A stretch of 35,982 nucleotides of DNA, taken from IMG/VR virus record IMGVR_UViG_3300035698_028457, positions 1 through 35,982 of that record. One strand, written 5' to 3'. The stretch comes from a virus. The translations under genes and the position numbers were made by a program. The notes below the pieces were generated by a model, which was not told where the DNA came from, made no database searches, and worked only from the letters and a program-made list of their open reading frames with translations. Positions 1 to 8,089 of the stretch are shown piece after piece (position 1 is the first letter of the stretch; each line of letters starts with the position of its first letter).

Positions 1-127
1 CGATAAGATTCGCTCGTAGTGAATTATTCGAAGTCGATATTTTCCCAGAAGTCCATGATAGAAAATATACTGCGCTTGGAATTTGGGGAGTCGGAGGATT
101 GGAATATACTGCCATTCTAAACGGCAC
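1..127. repeat. Terminal direct repeat (circular join), left copy
   Basis: These 127 bases are identical to the last 127 bases of the window (35856-35982). An open reading frame continues in phase through both copies, which is what a circular or circularly permuted molecule gives when an assembler leaves one overlap. The length, 127, is a common maximum assembly k-mer, so this is more likely a contig-closure overlap than a biological terminal repeat. Unit genome length is 35,855 bp. Confidence 0.95.
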
Positions 128-1499
128 AAACACCACTTTCCATCTCTTCACTTCAAACTCAACTTTTAACATCACTACTGAAATTGAAAATTTATCTTAT
201 TGTATAATTGCAGGTGGAGCTGGTGGCGGAGGCTATGGTGCAGGTGGAGGAGGAGCTGGAGGAATGATTTGTTATTATGGTCAAACATTCGCTGTAGCCT
301 CATATCCTGTAGTTGTGGGAGTAAAAGGGATAGGTGCTGGAGACCAGTCAGATACTCGGGGAACCTCTGGAACTGCCTCAACTTTTAATGGAAGTTCTGC
401 AACAGGCGGAGGGGCTGGAGGTTCTGACGGTGGAGTAGATAATGGATTGGCTGGAGGCTCAGGTGGTGGAGGGGCTTTAGATGGTCCAGGTGGTGCTGGA
501 ACTGCTGGGCAAGGAAACGCTGGAGGAGCTGGTGCTCGTGCTCCGTTTGGAGGCGGTGGAGGTGGCGGTGCTAACGGAACTGGAGTCGCTCGGGCTTCTG
601 GTGCTACTGGAGGAGCTGGAAATTCTTCGGATATTAATGGAACAGTTCAAAATTATTCATGTGGAGGCGGAGGCGGCGGTTGGGTTGCTGTAGCTGGTGG
701 AGCAGCAGGATGCTCAGAGGGAGGGGCTGGAGGTTCTAATGGAGCTCGTGGAATAGATGCAAATTCAGGATATGGACATGGAGGCGGTGGAGGTTCTGCT
801 GGAGCATCAGGTGTAGGAGGGGGAGACGGAAGGGATGGAGCCGTCATAGTTAGATATGAAACTCCAGCAGCAGCGCATAATGCATTTATCAACATTACGA
901 ATGTTACAATTTATTCCTCAATAGGAGCTTTTCCAGATGGATGGATAGCCCTAAACATTACAGCACAAACAAATGATACAGGAACTCTAACGGCATATAT
1001 TAGTCACTTCAAAAACGGAGTAAATGAAACTGGAGATGCAAACTCAACTGAGATAACCAACAACACAAAACAAATGGTCTTCAATTTAACAAGTCTAACA
1101 GCAGATGACATACATAACTTCACAGTATATGTTGGGGATGAAACGAATATTTCAGGGATAAATATCACTCAAGGAATAACTGTGGCAGTAGGATGTGGAA
1201 CTCTAGATATTGCTAATAAAAATTATACCTTAACTAAAAATGTATCTATAGATGGATTGAGTTGTTTAACTATCTTATCTGCAAATATTAGCATAAACTG
1301 CGATGGATATTCAATCTTAGGGGACAATACAAGCGACACTTATGGAGTTAGTTCAAATCAATTAAATACTACTGTAGAAAACTGCACAATCCAAAACTTC
1401 TCAACGGGGATATCTCTTATAGATGGTGGCAGTTCAAATATTTTCAACAATACAATTAACACTACCTTTGAAGGCGGATACGGGGTGCGTGTAGGATGA
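1..1499 (+). CDS. Membrane-anchored Gly-rich/beta-helix surface protein, C-terminal part
   Basis: This is the continuation of the gene that starts at 35159; joined across the circle it encodes 731 residues, and this piece supplies residues 234-731. From about residue 304 to 516 it is a glycine-rich repeat region (GGAGGGG, GGGGGSAG), the type found in tail-fibre and spike proteins. A linker domain with several N-x-T/S sequons follows. Residues about 630-731 begin with a Cys-Gly-Thr-Leu motif and resemble the start of a NosD-like right-handed beta-helix (ISINCDGYSI, NTTVENCTIQNFSTG), a fold common in archaeal surface proteins. The helix is short and ends abruptly in GYGVRVG, so it may be truncated. 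The next gene overlaps by ATGA. A TTG at 99 could be taken as a start, but the frame is open upstream through the join, so it is not the start. A role in host adhesion is inferred. Confidence 0.85.
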   Translation, partial: IRFARSELFEVDIFPEVHDRKYTALGIWGVGGLEYTAILNGTNTTFHLFTSNSTFNITTEIENLSYCIIAGGAGGGGYGAGGGGAGGMICYYGQTFAVASYPVVVGVKGIGAGDQSDTRGTSGTASTFNGSSATGGGAGGSDGGVDNGLAGGSGGGGALDGPGGAGTAGQGNAGGAGARAPFGGGGGGGANGTGVARASGATGGAGNSSDINGTVQNYSCGGGGGGWVAVAGGAAGCSEGGAGGSNGARGIDANSGYGHGGGGGSAGASGVGGGDGRDGAVIVRYETPAAAHNAFINITNVTIYSSIGAFPDGWIALNITAQTNDTGTLTAYISHFKNGVNETGDANSTEITNNTKQMVFNLTSLTADDIHNFTVYVGDETNISGINITQGITVAVGCGTLDIANKNYTLTKNVSIDGLSCLTILSANISINCDGYSILGDNTSDTYGVSSNQLNTTVENCTIQNFSTGISLIDGGSSNIFNNTINTTFEGGYGVRVG

Positions 1500-3172
1500 A
1501 AACTATATTTTTATTACTACTCCTCGTCAGCCTAAGTTTTTCATGGTGGGATACTGATTGGAACTCGAGAATACCCTGCACAATTGACACAGTAATTACA
1601 TCTGGCTTGGCAAACTTCCCTGCAAGATGTGATTTCAACACAAGCAACTCAACACTTTGGAATACAGACACCTGCACTAATGTGAGATTCCTAAACAACT
1701 TTGAAAATGAAACTCTCAACTACGACTTAGATTCAAACGGTTCAACATTTTGTGGAAATGCAGACAACAATGCGACATTTTGGGTTAGCCTACCAGTAGC
1801 TTGGAACGCAACAGGGTTTAACGCATCTCACAACAACACAATTTGGGCTTATCTTGGAAATACGGCTGTTGCATCTGGGGAGAATGAAACTGGCGTGTGG
1901 CAGGATGCCAATTACGTTGGAGTATTCCACATGGGAGATACAGGAAATGCAACTTTAATTGATTCTGCTGGATGGAACAACCTCACAGAAACAGGGACTA
2001 TGGCTAAAAATACGACGTTAGGAAAAGGAATGATAGGACACGCAATGCAACTACCAAATAATGCTGGAAACTTTTATGGGGCACAAACAGGAGTGGGGAC
2101 TGGACTACCAACAGGAGCTAACCCTTCAACGCAAACCGCCTTGATTATTCCTTATGATATTTCTACATGGAGTGCTGTATATGGATTTGGAGATAATATA
2201 GGACATTCAAGAACTTACCTATTTGATGGTGCAGGAGGATTGGTAAATCTTGAATCATGGACTAATGACCTAACTATAGGAACATCAGCCACACAAGCAG
2301 TAGGAACTTATTTCTCAAAATTCTATCAGCACATAACTCAAACAGGAGCAACAACTCTTAGATTATCAAGGAATGAAACAACTGTAAATCCAACGGAAAT
2401 AACTTGGACTACTGGAACTGGTTGCTTTTTCATAGGAGCTGGATGTTCGCCAATAGGTCAAACATCTTATGGAGTTTTAGATGAATTAAGAATAAGAAAC
2501 GCAACCTCTAACACAACGTGGCTCGCATCAGAGTTTAATCAAACTTGGGTGATTGGAACTACAGAAGATAGAATTACAAACCGATATTATTTTAATATCA
2601 CAAACAACACAATCACAGCTGAAACTGGAACTGCAATCAATTTTGGGAATAATATTCTCAACTCAACAGCTTACCACAACAACATCACAGCTGAAACTTG
2701 GATAAACGATTCAGGACAAAATAATACTTTCAACACTACAGGGCAAGGAAATATTTACTATCAATCAGACGGAACTGCCTCGTGGGATGCTTATAGTGCA
2801 ACAACAGATGATGGGACAAACTGGTCAAATGCAGGAACGAATGTACCCTTTAATTCGGACTTAACCGAATGGATTGGAAATGGAAACGACTCACATCCAT
2901 TCACGGAAATAGCAACCCCTGCCCCAACAGACTCATGTACCCCTCCAGCTACAAACATAAACTGGACCATCAACTGTGCAGACAATTGCAACATCACCAA
3001 CTGGAGCTTCGATATGGGATTAGGGGGAATCTACTACAACGACACAGGGTACATTCACTTCTATAATGTATCTTACAACACTTCAGCTTTCACGCAAAAC
3101 GGAACAGGACAATGCTCAAGAATCTGTTGGGCCAATGGCGGAACCTGCCAGCAAACTGTGAGAAAACCATAG
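1496..3172 (+). CDS. Secreted DUF2341/LamG-like adhesion protein
   Basis: 558 residues. Residues 1-16 (MKTIFLLLLLVSLSFS) form a clear Sec signal peptide. The mature protein opens with WWDTDWNSRIPCTI, the hallmark of DUF2341, followed at about residues 130-340 by a concanavalin A/LamG-like stretch (YVGVFHMGDTGNATLIDSAG, then GMIGHAMQLPN). The C-terminal 80 residues are rich in cysteine. N-x-S/T sequons are dense throughout. DUF2341 plus LamG proteins are typical exported surface or adhesion proteins of archaea and some bacteria. The start ATG overlaps the previous stop by four bases, so the genes are translationally coupled. It lies directly before the connector genes, so it is part of the virion or infected-cell surface block. 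A secretion signal on a virion protein is unusual. Carbohydrate binding is possible but inferred. Confidence 0.8.
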   Translation: MKTIFLLLLLVSLSFSWWDTDWNSRIPCTIDTVITSGLANFPARCDFNTSNSTLWNTDTCTNVRFLNNFENETLNYDLDSNGSTFCGNADNNATFWVSLPVAWNATGFNASHNNTIWAYLGNTAVASGENETGVWQDANYVGVFHMGDTGNATLIDSAGWNNLTETGTMAKNTTLGKGMIGHAMQLPNNAGNFYGAQTGVGTGLPTGANPSTQTALIIPYDISTWSAVYGFGDNIGHSRTYLFDGAGGLVNLESWTNDLTIGTSATQAVGTYFSKFYQHITQTGATTLRLSRNETTVNPTEITWTTGTGCFFIGAGCSPIGQTSYGVLDELRIRNATSNTTWLASEFNQTWVIGTTEDRITNRYYFNITNNTITAETGTAINFGNNILNSTAYHNNITAETWINDSGQNNTFNTTGQGNIYYQSDGTASWDAYSATTDDGTNWSNAGTNVPFNSDLTEWIGNGNDSHPFTEIATPAPTDSCTPPATNINWTINCADNCNITNWSFDMGLGGIYYNDTGYIHFYNVSYNTSAFTQNGTGQCSRICWANGGTCQQTVRKP

Positions 3173-3210
3173 AGATAAAAAGAATGAATGAATAAGTAGG
3201 AGGGGGGAAT

Positions 3211-3897
3211 ATGGCAACGACGTATGCAACCAAGGAAGATGTCAATGATAGACTGCAGCAAGAAGGCTTTGATACAGACACCTCTCCGACTGGCGTAGAT
3301 GTAAATGAGATCATCAACGAATCAGAGGACATAATTGACAACACCACTTCTAGATCATGGCGCACAAGATATTCATCCGCATTAACAGGAGCTGCAACTG
3401 CTTCTCCCGATTACGAATATTACGATCTATGGAGTGAAAATGCAAGAGGCGGAGAATGGATGATCCCTCTAAAAAGAGAATATGTAAAAAACTTCGATTC
3501 AGATGAGAACGATGAGTTTTTGATTTGGGATGGATCAACTTATACGAATTACCTCTCAGACAAAACAGAAGGTCGAGCGAATGATTATTGGATTGAAAAC
3601 CAAAAAGGAATCCTTCACATAAGAGACTTTTCATTCTCATATACGCGAGAACTATTCCCTGTTTGGAATACAGACTCAGCGGTCAAACTAAAATATCGAT
3701 ATGGCGCGACAGAAGTCCCGGAAGGAATCAAAAGAGCAACGATTTATTTATCTGCAATCGAGATCCTAAGATCTCAAGACAAAACATTCAGATCCACCCA
3801 GGGTGGGGATGGGGTTATGATCCCAACAAAAATCGAGGAATTCCAAACTCAAGCAGATAAATTAATAGAGAGTTTCAGAAAGAGAGTTATATATTAG
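3211..3897 (+). CDS. Head-tail connector (adaptor) protein
   Basis: 228 residues. The start has a strong ribosome-binding site (GGAGGGGGGAAT then ATG). The N-terminus (YATKEDVNDRLQQEGF) and an acidic helix (NEIINESEDIIDNTTSRSW) resemble gp6/gp15-type connectors, which form the ring below the portal. The C-terminal part, including PEGIKRATIYLSAIEILRSQ, gives the second long helix of that fold. The protein is longer than the usual 100-120 residues because a beta-rich segment is inserted between the helices, as in several archaeal and actinobacterial tailed viruses. Its position immediately before a gp10-like protein and a tail terminator supports the call. It is recognised from pattern and order rather than from a catalytic motif. 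Confidence 0.75.
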   Translation: MATTYATKEDVNDRLQQEGFDTDTSPTGVDVNEIINESEDIIDNTTSRSWRTRYSSALTGAATASPDYEYYDLWSENARGGEWMIPLKREYVKNFDSDENDEFLIWDGSTYTNYLSDKTEGRANDYWIENQKGILHIRDFSFSYTRELFPVWNTDSAVKLKYRYGATEVPEGIKRATIYLSAIEILRSQDKTFRSTQGGDGVMIPTKIEEFQTQADKLIESFRKRVIY

Positions 3898-3910
3898 TGT
3901 GTGTGTTACG

Positions 3911-4372
3911 ATGATAGATCAACAGGCCTTGGACAAGTTCGAAGAGGACTTGAGGCAGGAAGCGATAGAGCTATTGCAGAATACAGCAGAGAGAACTTTT
4001 TATTTATCACAATTAAACCTTGTTGAAAACAAGTGGGAAATCGACTCATCAAAAGGATTCATCACAACCACCATCACGGATACTGGACAGCTCCTCAAAA
4101 CTGGCACATTACAAAAAACAGATGATGGGGCAATAGTCCAATACTCTATTGATTATGCCTCAGATATAGAATTTGGGACTCCACCTGGCACTCAGGCAGA
4201 CTTCGCATCAATTCGCAAATGGGTGATAAGAAAACTCGGAGTACCAAAAGTCAATGCAACCCAAGCGGCAGCAAATATTATCAAGCACATATTCGAGCAG
4301 GGAACCGATGCTCGCCCATTTTTGAGGCAAGCTGTAAATCAAGCAGTAGAGGAGATGAATAAGAAAACGTGA
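3911..4372 (+). CDS. HK97 gp10-like head closure/neck protein
   Basis: 153 residues from ATG 3911. An upstream GTG at 3899 in the same frame would add four residues (MCVT), but neither start has a clear ribosome-binding site. The helical N-terminus (EEDLRQEAIELLQNTAERTF) is followed by a beta-rich core with YASDIEFGTPPG and a C-terminal ARPFLRQAVNQAVEEM. The pairing of an (Y/E)FGT motif with a terminal RPFL helix is the signature of the HK97 gp10 family, which works at the head-tail joint. It sits between the connector and the tail terminator, the standard order. Confidence 0.8.
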   Translation: MIDQQALDKFEEDLRQEAIELLQNTAERTFYLSQLNLVENKWEIDSSKGFITTTITDTGQLLKTGTLQKTDDGAIVQYSIDYASDIEFGTPPGTQADFASIRKWVIRKLGVPKVNATQAAANIIKHIFEQGTDARPFLRQAVNQAVEEMNKKT

Positions 4373-4376
4373 TCTT

Positions 4377-4832
4377 ATGGCAGCCGAACCGACAAAATGC
4401 ATGAAAGAATTGCTCGATGATAATTGGGATGAAACCAATACAGATAATCATCTCCCAAAAGTTGCAAACATGGAAGATCCGCAAGATAAAAACGTCAAGG
4501 ATTATGTGAATGTTGCAAGAGATGACTACATCAAAATATATGAAGTCGGGCCAGAAGGCAGAGATTCCTCCGGAATAGGAGCTGCACTCACGGATCGCAA
4601 AAATATAATTGCAATCGACATCATGTGCGGAATCTCAAAAAACCACGCCTACAAAGTAAAAGCAGAAGCATTGAAAGTCATTGAGGACAACTTAAATGCG
4701 CCTGGAGATAATTTCCAATACATAGATCCTAAAATTAATATCAAGCCTTTTAGTGGCACAAGATTAAATCGATTATGGAGATGGGTAATAGAAGTCACTC
4801 TCGTACAAACGGGAGCGACGTTGGGGAGTTGA
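4377..4832 (+). CDS. Tail terminator/completion protein
   Basis: 151 residues. The start ATG follows an archaeal-type GTGATC ribosome-binding site by two bases. It has the alpha/beta make-up of tail terminators: a middle segment DIMCGISKNHAYKVKAEALK, where strand is followed by helix, and a last strand RLWRWVIEVTLVQTG. Proteins of this type cap the tail tube and join it to the neck. The call rests mainly on position, directly between the gp10-like protein and the tail tube gene, and on size. No catalytic motif is expected. Confidence 0.65.
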   Translation: MAAEPTKCMKELLDDNWDETNTDNHLPKVANMEDPQDKNVKDYVNVARDDYIKIYEVGPEGRDSSGIGAALTDRKNIIAIDIMCGISKNHAYKVKAEALKVIEDNLNAPGDNFQYIDPKINIKPFSGTRLNRLWRWVIEVTLVQTGATLGS

Positions 4833-4837
4833 AAATT

Positions 4838-5773
4838 ATGGCAATTTTAGTAAATGACAATCAATATTTAGTGTATGCAAACGAAGTCGCTTATGGAACA
4901 GCCCCTGCAACCATCAATACATTTCTTGGGAAAAATCAAACAAATACTCTTGAATTTACAAACAACCTAATCTCTGGCGGTGGAATCGGTTGCGGACGCG
5001 GAGTCACAGATATCGAAGCTGGAGACTTTGCCCCTAATGTATCAACCTCATTTGATGTGACTGATGGGAGCTTTTTGGAACTCGCCCTCGGATCTGCATC
5101 TGGATCAGGCACAAGTGGAGATCCTTATTTATATGCTCTTGCGAATTCACTCCCGAGCTCTACTCTACAGAGTGGATTTAATGTCCCAACAACCTCCAAA
5201 AAACTAAATGTAACCGGATGCTACGCAGATATGACAAAAGTATCTCTGAAAAAATCACAACCAGTCAAAGCAGATATGTCCTTTAAGGGATATACAGTCG
5301 TGAAATCTGATACATGGCAAACTCTGAGTTGCTCATCTGAGGAAAAATATGTCTTTACTGCAGGCAGTTTTGAATCTCCAACAGATACAACTAGGGCACA
5401 AATCAACGGCGCAGATATCGAGATCGCAAATAATATAATCCGAGATCCGAATCTTGGCGGAAGAATAAATGCTCTTTCTCCTGGACCGAGAAAAATCAAT
5501 CTAACTGTCGATGCAAAAACAATCGATGAATATTTCATGAGTTTAGGGCTCGATGGAACTGCAACAGGAGATACAGTCGCAACAGGACAATTAACCACCC
5601 TTGCAACCGCAACCCTAAAACTGACAAAAGCATCAGCAGCTAAATCGATTGAGATTGAGGCTCAAGTTCTTTTAACAAACAAATATACATCGAGAAACGA
5701 CATCGGAGCATTGGCAGTTCAAACAGCAACAATGGAAGCCAAAACCATAAGTGCGACAGAAATTCGTACATAA
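4838..5773 (+). CDS. Major tail tube protein
   Basis: 311 residues from ATG 4838, preceded by GGGGAGTTGA, which fixes this start; a longer frame opening at 4775 would overlap the previous gene by 58 bases and lacks a ribosome-binding site. The protein is beta-rich with the N-terminal pattern NDNQYLVYANEVAYGTAPAT and the internal FTNNLISGGGIGCGRG typical of tail tube proteins of long-tailed viruses. It polymerises as hexameric rings around the tape measure. It is followed by the two-frame tail chaperone genes and the tape measure, which is the conserved order and strengthens the call. Confidence 0.8.
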   Translation: MAILVNDNQYLVYANEVAYGTAPATINTFLGKNQTNTLEFTNNLISGGGIGCGRGVTDIEAGDFAPNVSTSFDVTDGSFLELALGSASGSGTSGDPYLYALANSLPSSTLQSGFNVPTTSKKLNVTGCYADMTKVSLKKSQPVKADMSFKGYTVVKSDTWQTLSCSSEEKYVFTAGSFESPTDTTRAQINGADIEIANNIIRDPNLGGRINALSPGPRKINLTVDAKTIDEYFMSLGLDGTATGDTVATGQLTTLATATLKLTKASAAKSIEIEAQVLLTNKYTSRNDIGALAVQTATMEAKTISATEIRT

Positions 5774-5789
5774 GTATTGAGGTGAGTGT

Positions 5790-6149
5790 GTGAGTGAGAC
5801 AGAAAGAAAACCGTGGGAAGATTTGCTTGCGGGTGGGGAAACTCAAAAAGTATCAATCAAATCTCCAAAAGGAGCAACCTTCGATTTTGAATTGAAGATG
5901 CCAACTTTTCCACAACTAGAAGAGGCAAAAAGTGATTGCTACTTAATGGACTCTCAAACAGGAGAAGTCACAAAAACATTGCATGGACGTTGGGCAAGGA
6001 ATAAACTTTTGCTATGTGTAGTAAAAAGTCCATTCCCACCTGAAACACAAAAACAAAATCTACTAAACTTACATCCTCAAGTTGGGAAACAACTCAACGA
6101 AGAGATCAATAAAATGCTGGCGACGCAGGAGGAAATCCCAAAAAAGTGA
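5790..6149 (+). CDS. Tail assembly chaperone, gpG-like
   Basis: 119 residues from GTG 5790, with GAGGTGA upstream. It lies between tail tube and tape measure genes, the place of the lambda gpG/gpT pair. In that system gpG and the frameshifted gpGT fusion coat the tape measure before tube polymerisation and are absent from the virion. The sequence is a small acidic/basic helical protein (KMPTFPQLEEAKSDCYLMDS, then LNEEINKMLATQEEIPKK). Its final codons CCA AAA AAG TGA contain an A AAA AAG slippery heptamer, and a -1 shift there enters the next frame exactly, giving a 193-residue fusion. Confidence 0.8.
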   Translation: MSETERKPWEDLLAGGETQKVSIKSPKGATFDFELKMPTFPQLEEAKSDCYLMDSQTGEVTKTLHGRWARNKLLLCVVKSPFPPETQKQNLLNLHPQVGKQLNEEINKMLATQEEIPKK

Positions 6150-6190
6150 GGGAGGCGATGAGTGGGATTGCGGGGGCAAACTTCATCGCC
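6127..6190 (+). promoter_or_regulatory. -1 programmed ribosomal frameshift signal
   Basis: Three elements line up. AGGAGG at 6127-6132 is an internal Shine-Dalgarno-like sequence. The heptamer A AAA AAG lies at 6140-6146, in the correct phase, immediately before the zero-frame TGA (6147-6149). After a 7-nt spacer, an 8-bp perfect stem GGCGATGA (6154-6161) pairs with TCATCGCC (6183-6190). This is the same order as the E. coli dnaX signal. A -1 slip continues at GTG 6146 into the next open frame. The elements are seen directly; their use in vivo is inferred. Confidence 0.8.
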
Positions 6191-6370
6191 GGAAGAGCAA
6201 TTAAAAGAATAAGACTCCTCGGAATGGGAGTCAGTCGAGAAGAGATTGATAAATTAGATATTTGGGAAGCAGAAAGCCTTCTTGAATATGATTATATGTT
6301 GAAAAAAATGGAAAGAATTCGTTGGGAAAATCTGTATAAGGTGATCTCGAATCTAGGGGGGAAAGTATAA
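6146..6370 (+). CDS. Tail assembly chaperone extension, gpT-like (frameshift product)
   Basis: 74 codons read from 6146 in the -1 frame. It is probably made mainly as the C-terminal part of a 193-residue fusion with the upstream chaperone, as in lambda gpGT. Independent starts exist (GTG 6146, ATG 6158), but GTG 6146 is 13 nt from the nearest ribosome-binding-like sequence and GGAGG before ATG 6158 is too close. The chain is basic and helical (AGRAIKRIRLLGMGVSREEI, then DYMLKKMERIRWENLYKVIS), fitting a segment that binds the tape measure. Its stop overlaps the tape measure start as TAATG. Confidence 0.75.
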   Translation: MREAMSGIAGANFIAGRAIKRIRLLGMGVSREEIDKLDIWEAESLLEYDYMLKKMERIRWENLYKVISNLGGKV

Positions 6371-7221
6371 TGGCAGATCTAAAAGTTGGATTTGAACTTG
6401 GTCGAGGATTCTCGGACTTCGCATCTGAGATCCGGAGCGCAAAGCAATCTGCAGGCTCACTACTAGAGGATACTGGGAGGCTTGGGGATTCTGTTTCAGG
6501 TCTAGCAAATGATTTCAAAGGCTTCGGATTAGCAGCTGCAGGAGCCTTGGCAGGCATTGCAGCCATTTCTCCATCTCTTGCCGGACCACTTGCTCAACTC
6601 GAGATCGAATTTTTTGGAATCGCAGACACTCTTGGGAAAGAACTCAAACCTGAATTTGATGCATTCGTTGGAGTTGTGAAGGGGGTCGGGGATTTTCTCA
6701 GAGAAAATCAATGGGCGCGAGAACTTACAGCTGATCTATTATTGATGGGAACTGTGGTCACTTTATCCGGACCTCTCGCGAGCGGACTAGGAGCAATCAC
6801 CAAGAACTTTGCTCTACTCTCCAAATTTGCACTCGCGGGGATCGCAATAGCTGTCACATATACTATTGTAGAAGAGGGGGGGAAAGCCCTTGAGAATCTA
6901 TCGACTGAAGTATTCGGACCTAATTTATCAGACAAACAAACTCAACAAGTACAATCAGAAGGACTCCCCTCAAGCATACCTTTATCTGGAGGAATAAACT
7001 CAATCAGTAGAGCTCTCTCAATAGCCAGACTATCTGGAGAAAATCTGATAAACGAAACAACAGGTGGTCTTTTAGATGACTTCCAAGCTCAAAATCGAGC
7101 TAATCCATTTAGACTTTTAGATCCGGGCGGGGCAGCAATAAGCTCAGTTGGTAAAGCAATATTTATTCAGATAATGGATTCATTAGGAGCAACTACGGAT
7201 TCAATGACATTAACGGAGTGA
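6370..7221 (+). CDS. Tape measure protein (short)
   Basis: 283 residues. It starts on a TAATG overlap with the chaperone frame. The N-terminal 80 residues are amphipathic helix (GFSDFASEIRSAKQSAGSLL), followed by alternating glycine/alanine-rich hydrophobic helices (GLAAAGALAGIAAISPSLAG, GTVVTLSGPLASGLGAI, ALAGIAIAVTYTIV), as in tape measure proteins that later cross the host membrane. Tape measures are often 600-1500 residues, so this one is very short. By the usual rule of about 0.15 nm per residue it predicts a tail near 40 nm. No lysozyme or peptidase domain is visible. Identification rests on position and composition. Confidence 0.75.
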   Translation: MADLKVGFELGRGFSDFASEIRSAKQSAGSLLEDTGRLGDSVSGLANDFKGFGLAAAGALAGIAAISPSLAGPLAQLEIEFFGIADTLGKELKPEFDAFVGVVKGVGDFLRENQWARELTADLLLMGTVVTLSGPLASGLGAITKNFALLSKFALAGIAIAVTYTIVEEGGKALENLSTEVFGPNLSDKQTQQVQSEGLPSSIPLSGGINSISRALSIARLSGENLINETTGGLLDDFQAQNRANPFRLLDPGGAAISSVGKAIFIQIMDSLGATTDSMTLTE

Positions 7222-7225
7222 TTGT

Positions 7226-8089
7226 ATGAGCACAGGACTACCATGGAAACTCGGAACAGGAATCACGTATGCCGCACTTAGTGGATTCACCTTCCCGGCT
7301 CTCGCATCAGGCAAAGCAAAAAACAATCCGAGAGTACTAGATCGCCAAATAAACAAAATCAACAACATAAAAGCATTGCCAACAAGAGACACTCCACTTG
7401 CAATCTCTCAAGGAACCGCAAGCATACCAACATCAATCTCTGGGATCGTATATACAACTGCAGAATTTTATAATCTCATGACAAGAGCTGCACGTTCAAA
7501 TGTAGGAAATGACGGATCAATCACAGATCTAATCCAAAGACTTTATATCGATGGAGATACGGGGACAGTTCTCACAGATTACATCTACGTGAAAAACGGA
7601 GCTGCAAAACTAAATCGAAACGGAATTAATCCACTCGGGTATGCTTTTGTTGCAAACTTTATCGGAGTAGATCCATTCGTTTATTCTGATTCTCCAAACA
7701 CATACACAGTCGCAAATGGCGCAAGTCCGCGAACAGTAACAGGAATCGCAAACTCAGCTGCAGCATATATCTTCCCAATTTTGGAAATCACAAATGCAAC
7801 AGGTGGTTCGGATATAACCGCAATAAATATCGCTTATGCCGGACTTACAATGAAATGGACGGGAACTCTGCAGGCAGATGAAGTCCTGAGAATCGTACAA
7901 GAGTTCGACGAAACAACGGGACTTTATGGATTCAACTCATTTGTATCGAGCACTCAAACAGGAACTCCTTCTGGAGATCGATTAGTTCTGCAGGCTGGAG
8001 ATAGTGCAAAAAGTTTTGTGATGACTTTTACTGGCGGAAGTAATGGGGCCATCCTAAAGGTGACTTCACAGAAGAGGAAGTGGGGTTAA
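7226..8089 (+). CDS. Distal tail protein (Dit-like)
   Basis: 287 residues, starting four bases after the tape measure stop. The first 60 residues are basic; a beta-sandwich-like remainder follows, ending in a galectin-like portion (ITAINIAYAGLTMKWTGTL, then GDRLVLQAGDSAKSFVM). Distal tail proteins form the ring joining tail tube and hub and normally lie between tape measure and hub genes, as here. The next gene overlaps by TAATG. Assignment is by position and fold pattern. Confidence 0.6.
   Translation: MSTGLPWKLGTGITYAALSGFTFPALASGKAKNNPRVLDRQINKINNIKALPTRDTPLAISQGTASIPTSISGIVYTTAEFYNLMTRAARSNVGNDGSITDLIQRLYIDGDTGTVLTDYIYVKNGAAKLNRNGINPLGYAFVANFIGVDPFVYSDSPNTYTVANGASPRTVTGIANSAAAYIFPILEITNATGGSDITAINIAYAGLTMKWTGTLQADEVLRIVQEFDETTGLYGFNSFVSSTQTGTPSGDRLVLQAGDSAKSFVMTFTGGSNGAILKVTSQKRKWG

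Noticed and set aside
1-127. True terminal redundancy of a linear virus
   Set aside because: The length equals a common assembly k-mer and the gene is continuous through it; a closure overlap is simpler, though headful packaging is not excluded.
653-895. Minus-strand proline-rich ORF
   Set aside because: It is the complement of the glycine-rich segment of the surface protein; GGA/GGC codons read backward give proline-rich nonsense, with no ribosome-binding site.
99-1499. Separate gene starting at TTG 99
   Set aside because: The frame is open upstream through the circular join to ATG 35159, with a membrane anchor at the true start and no ribosome-binding site at 99.
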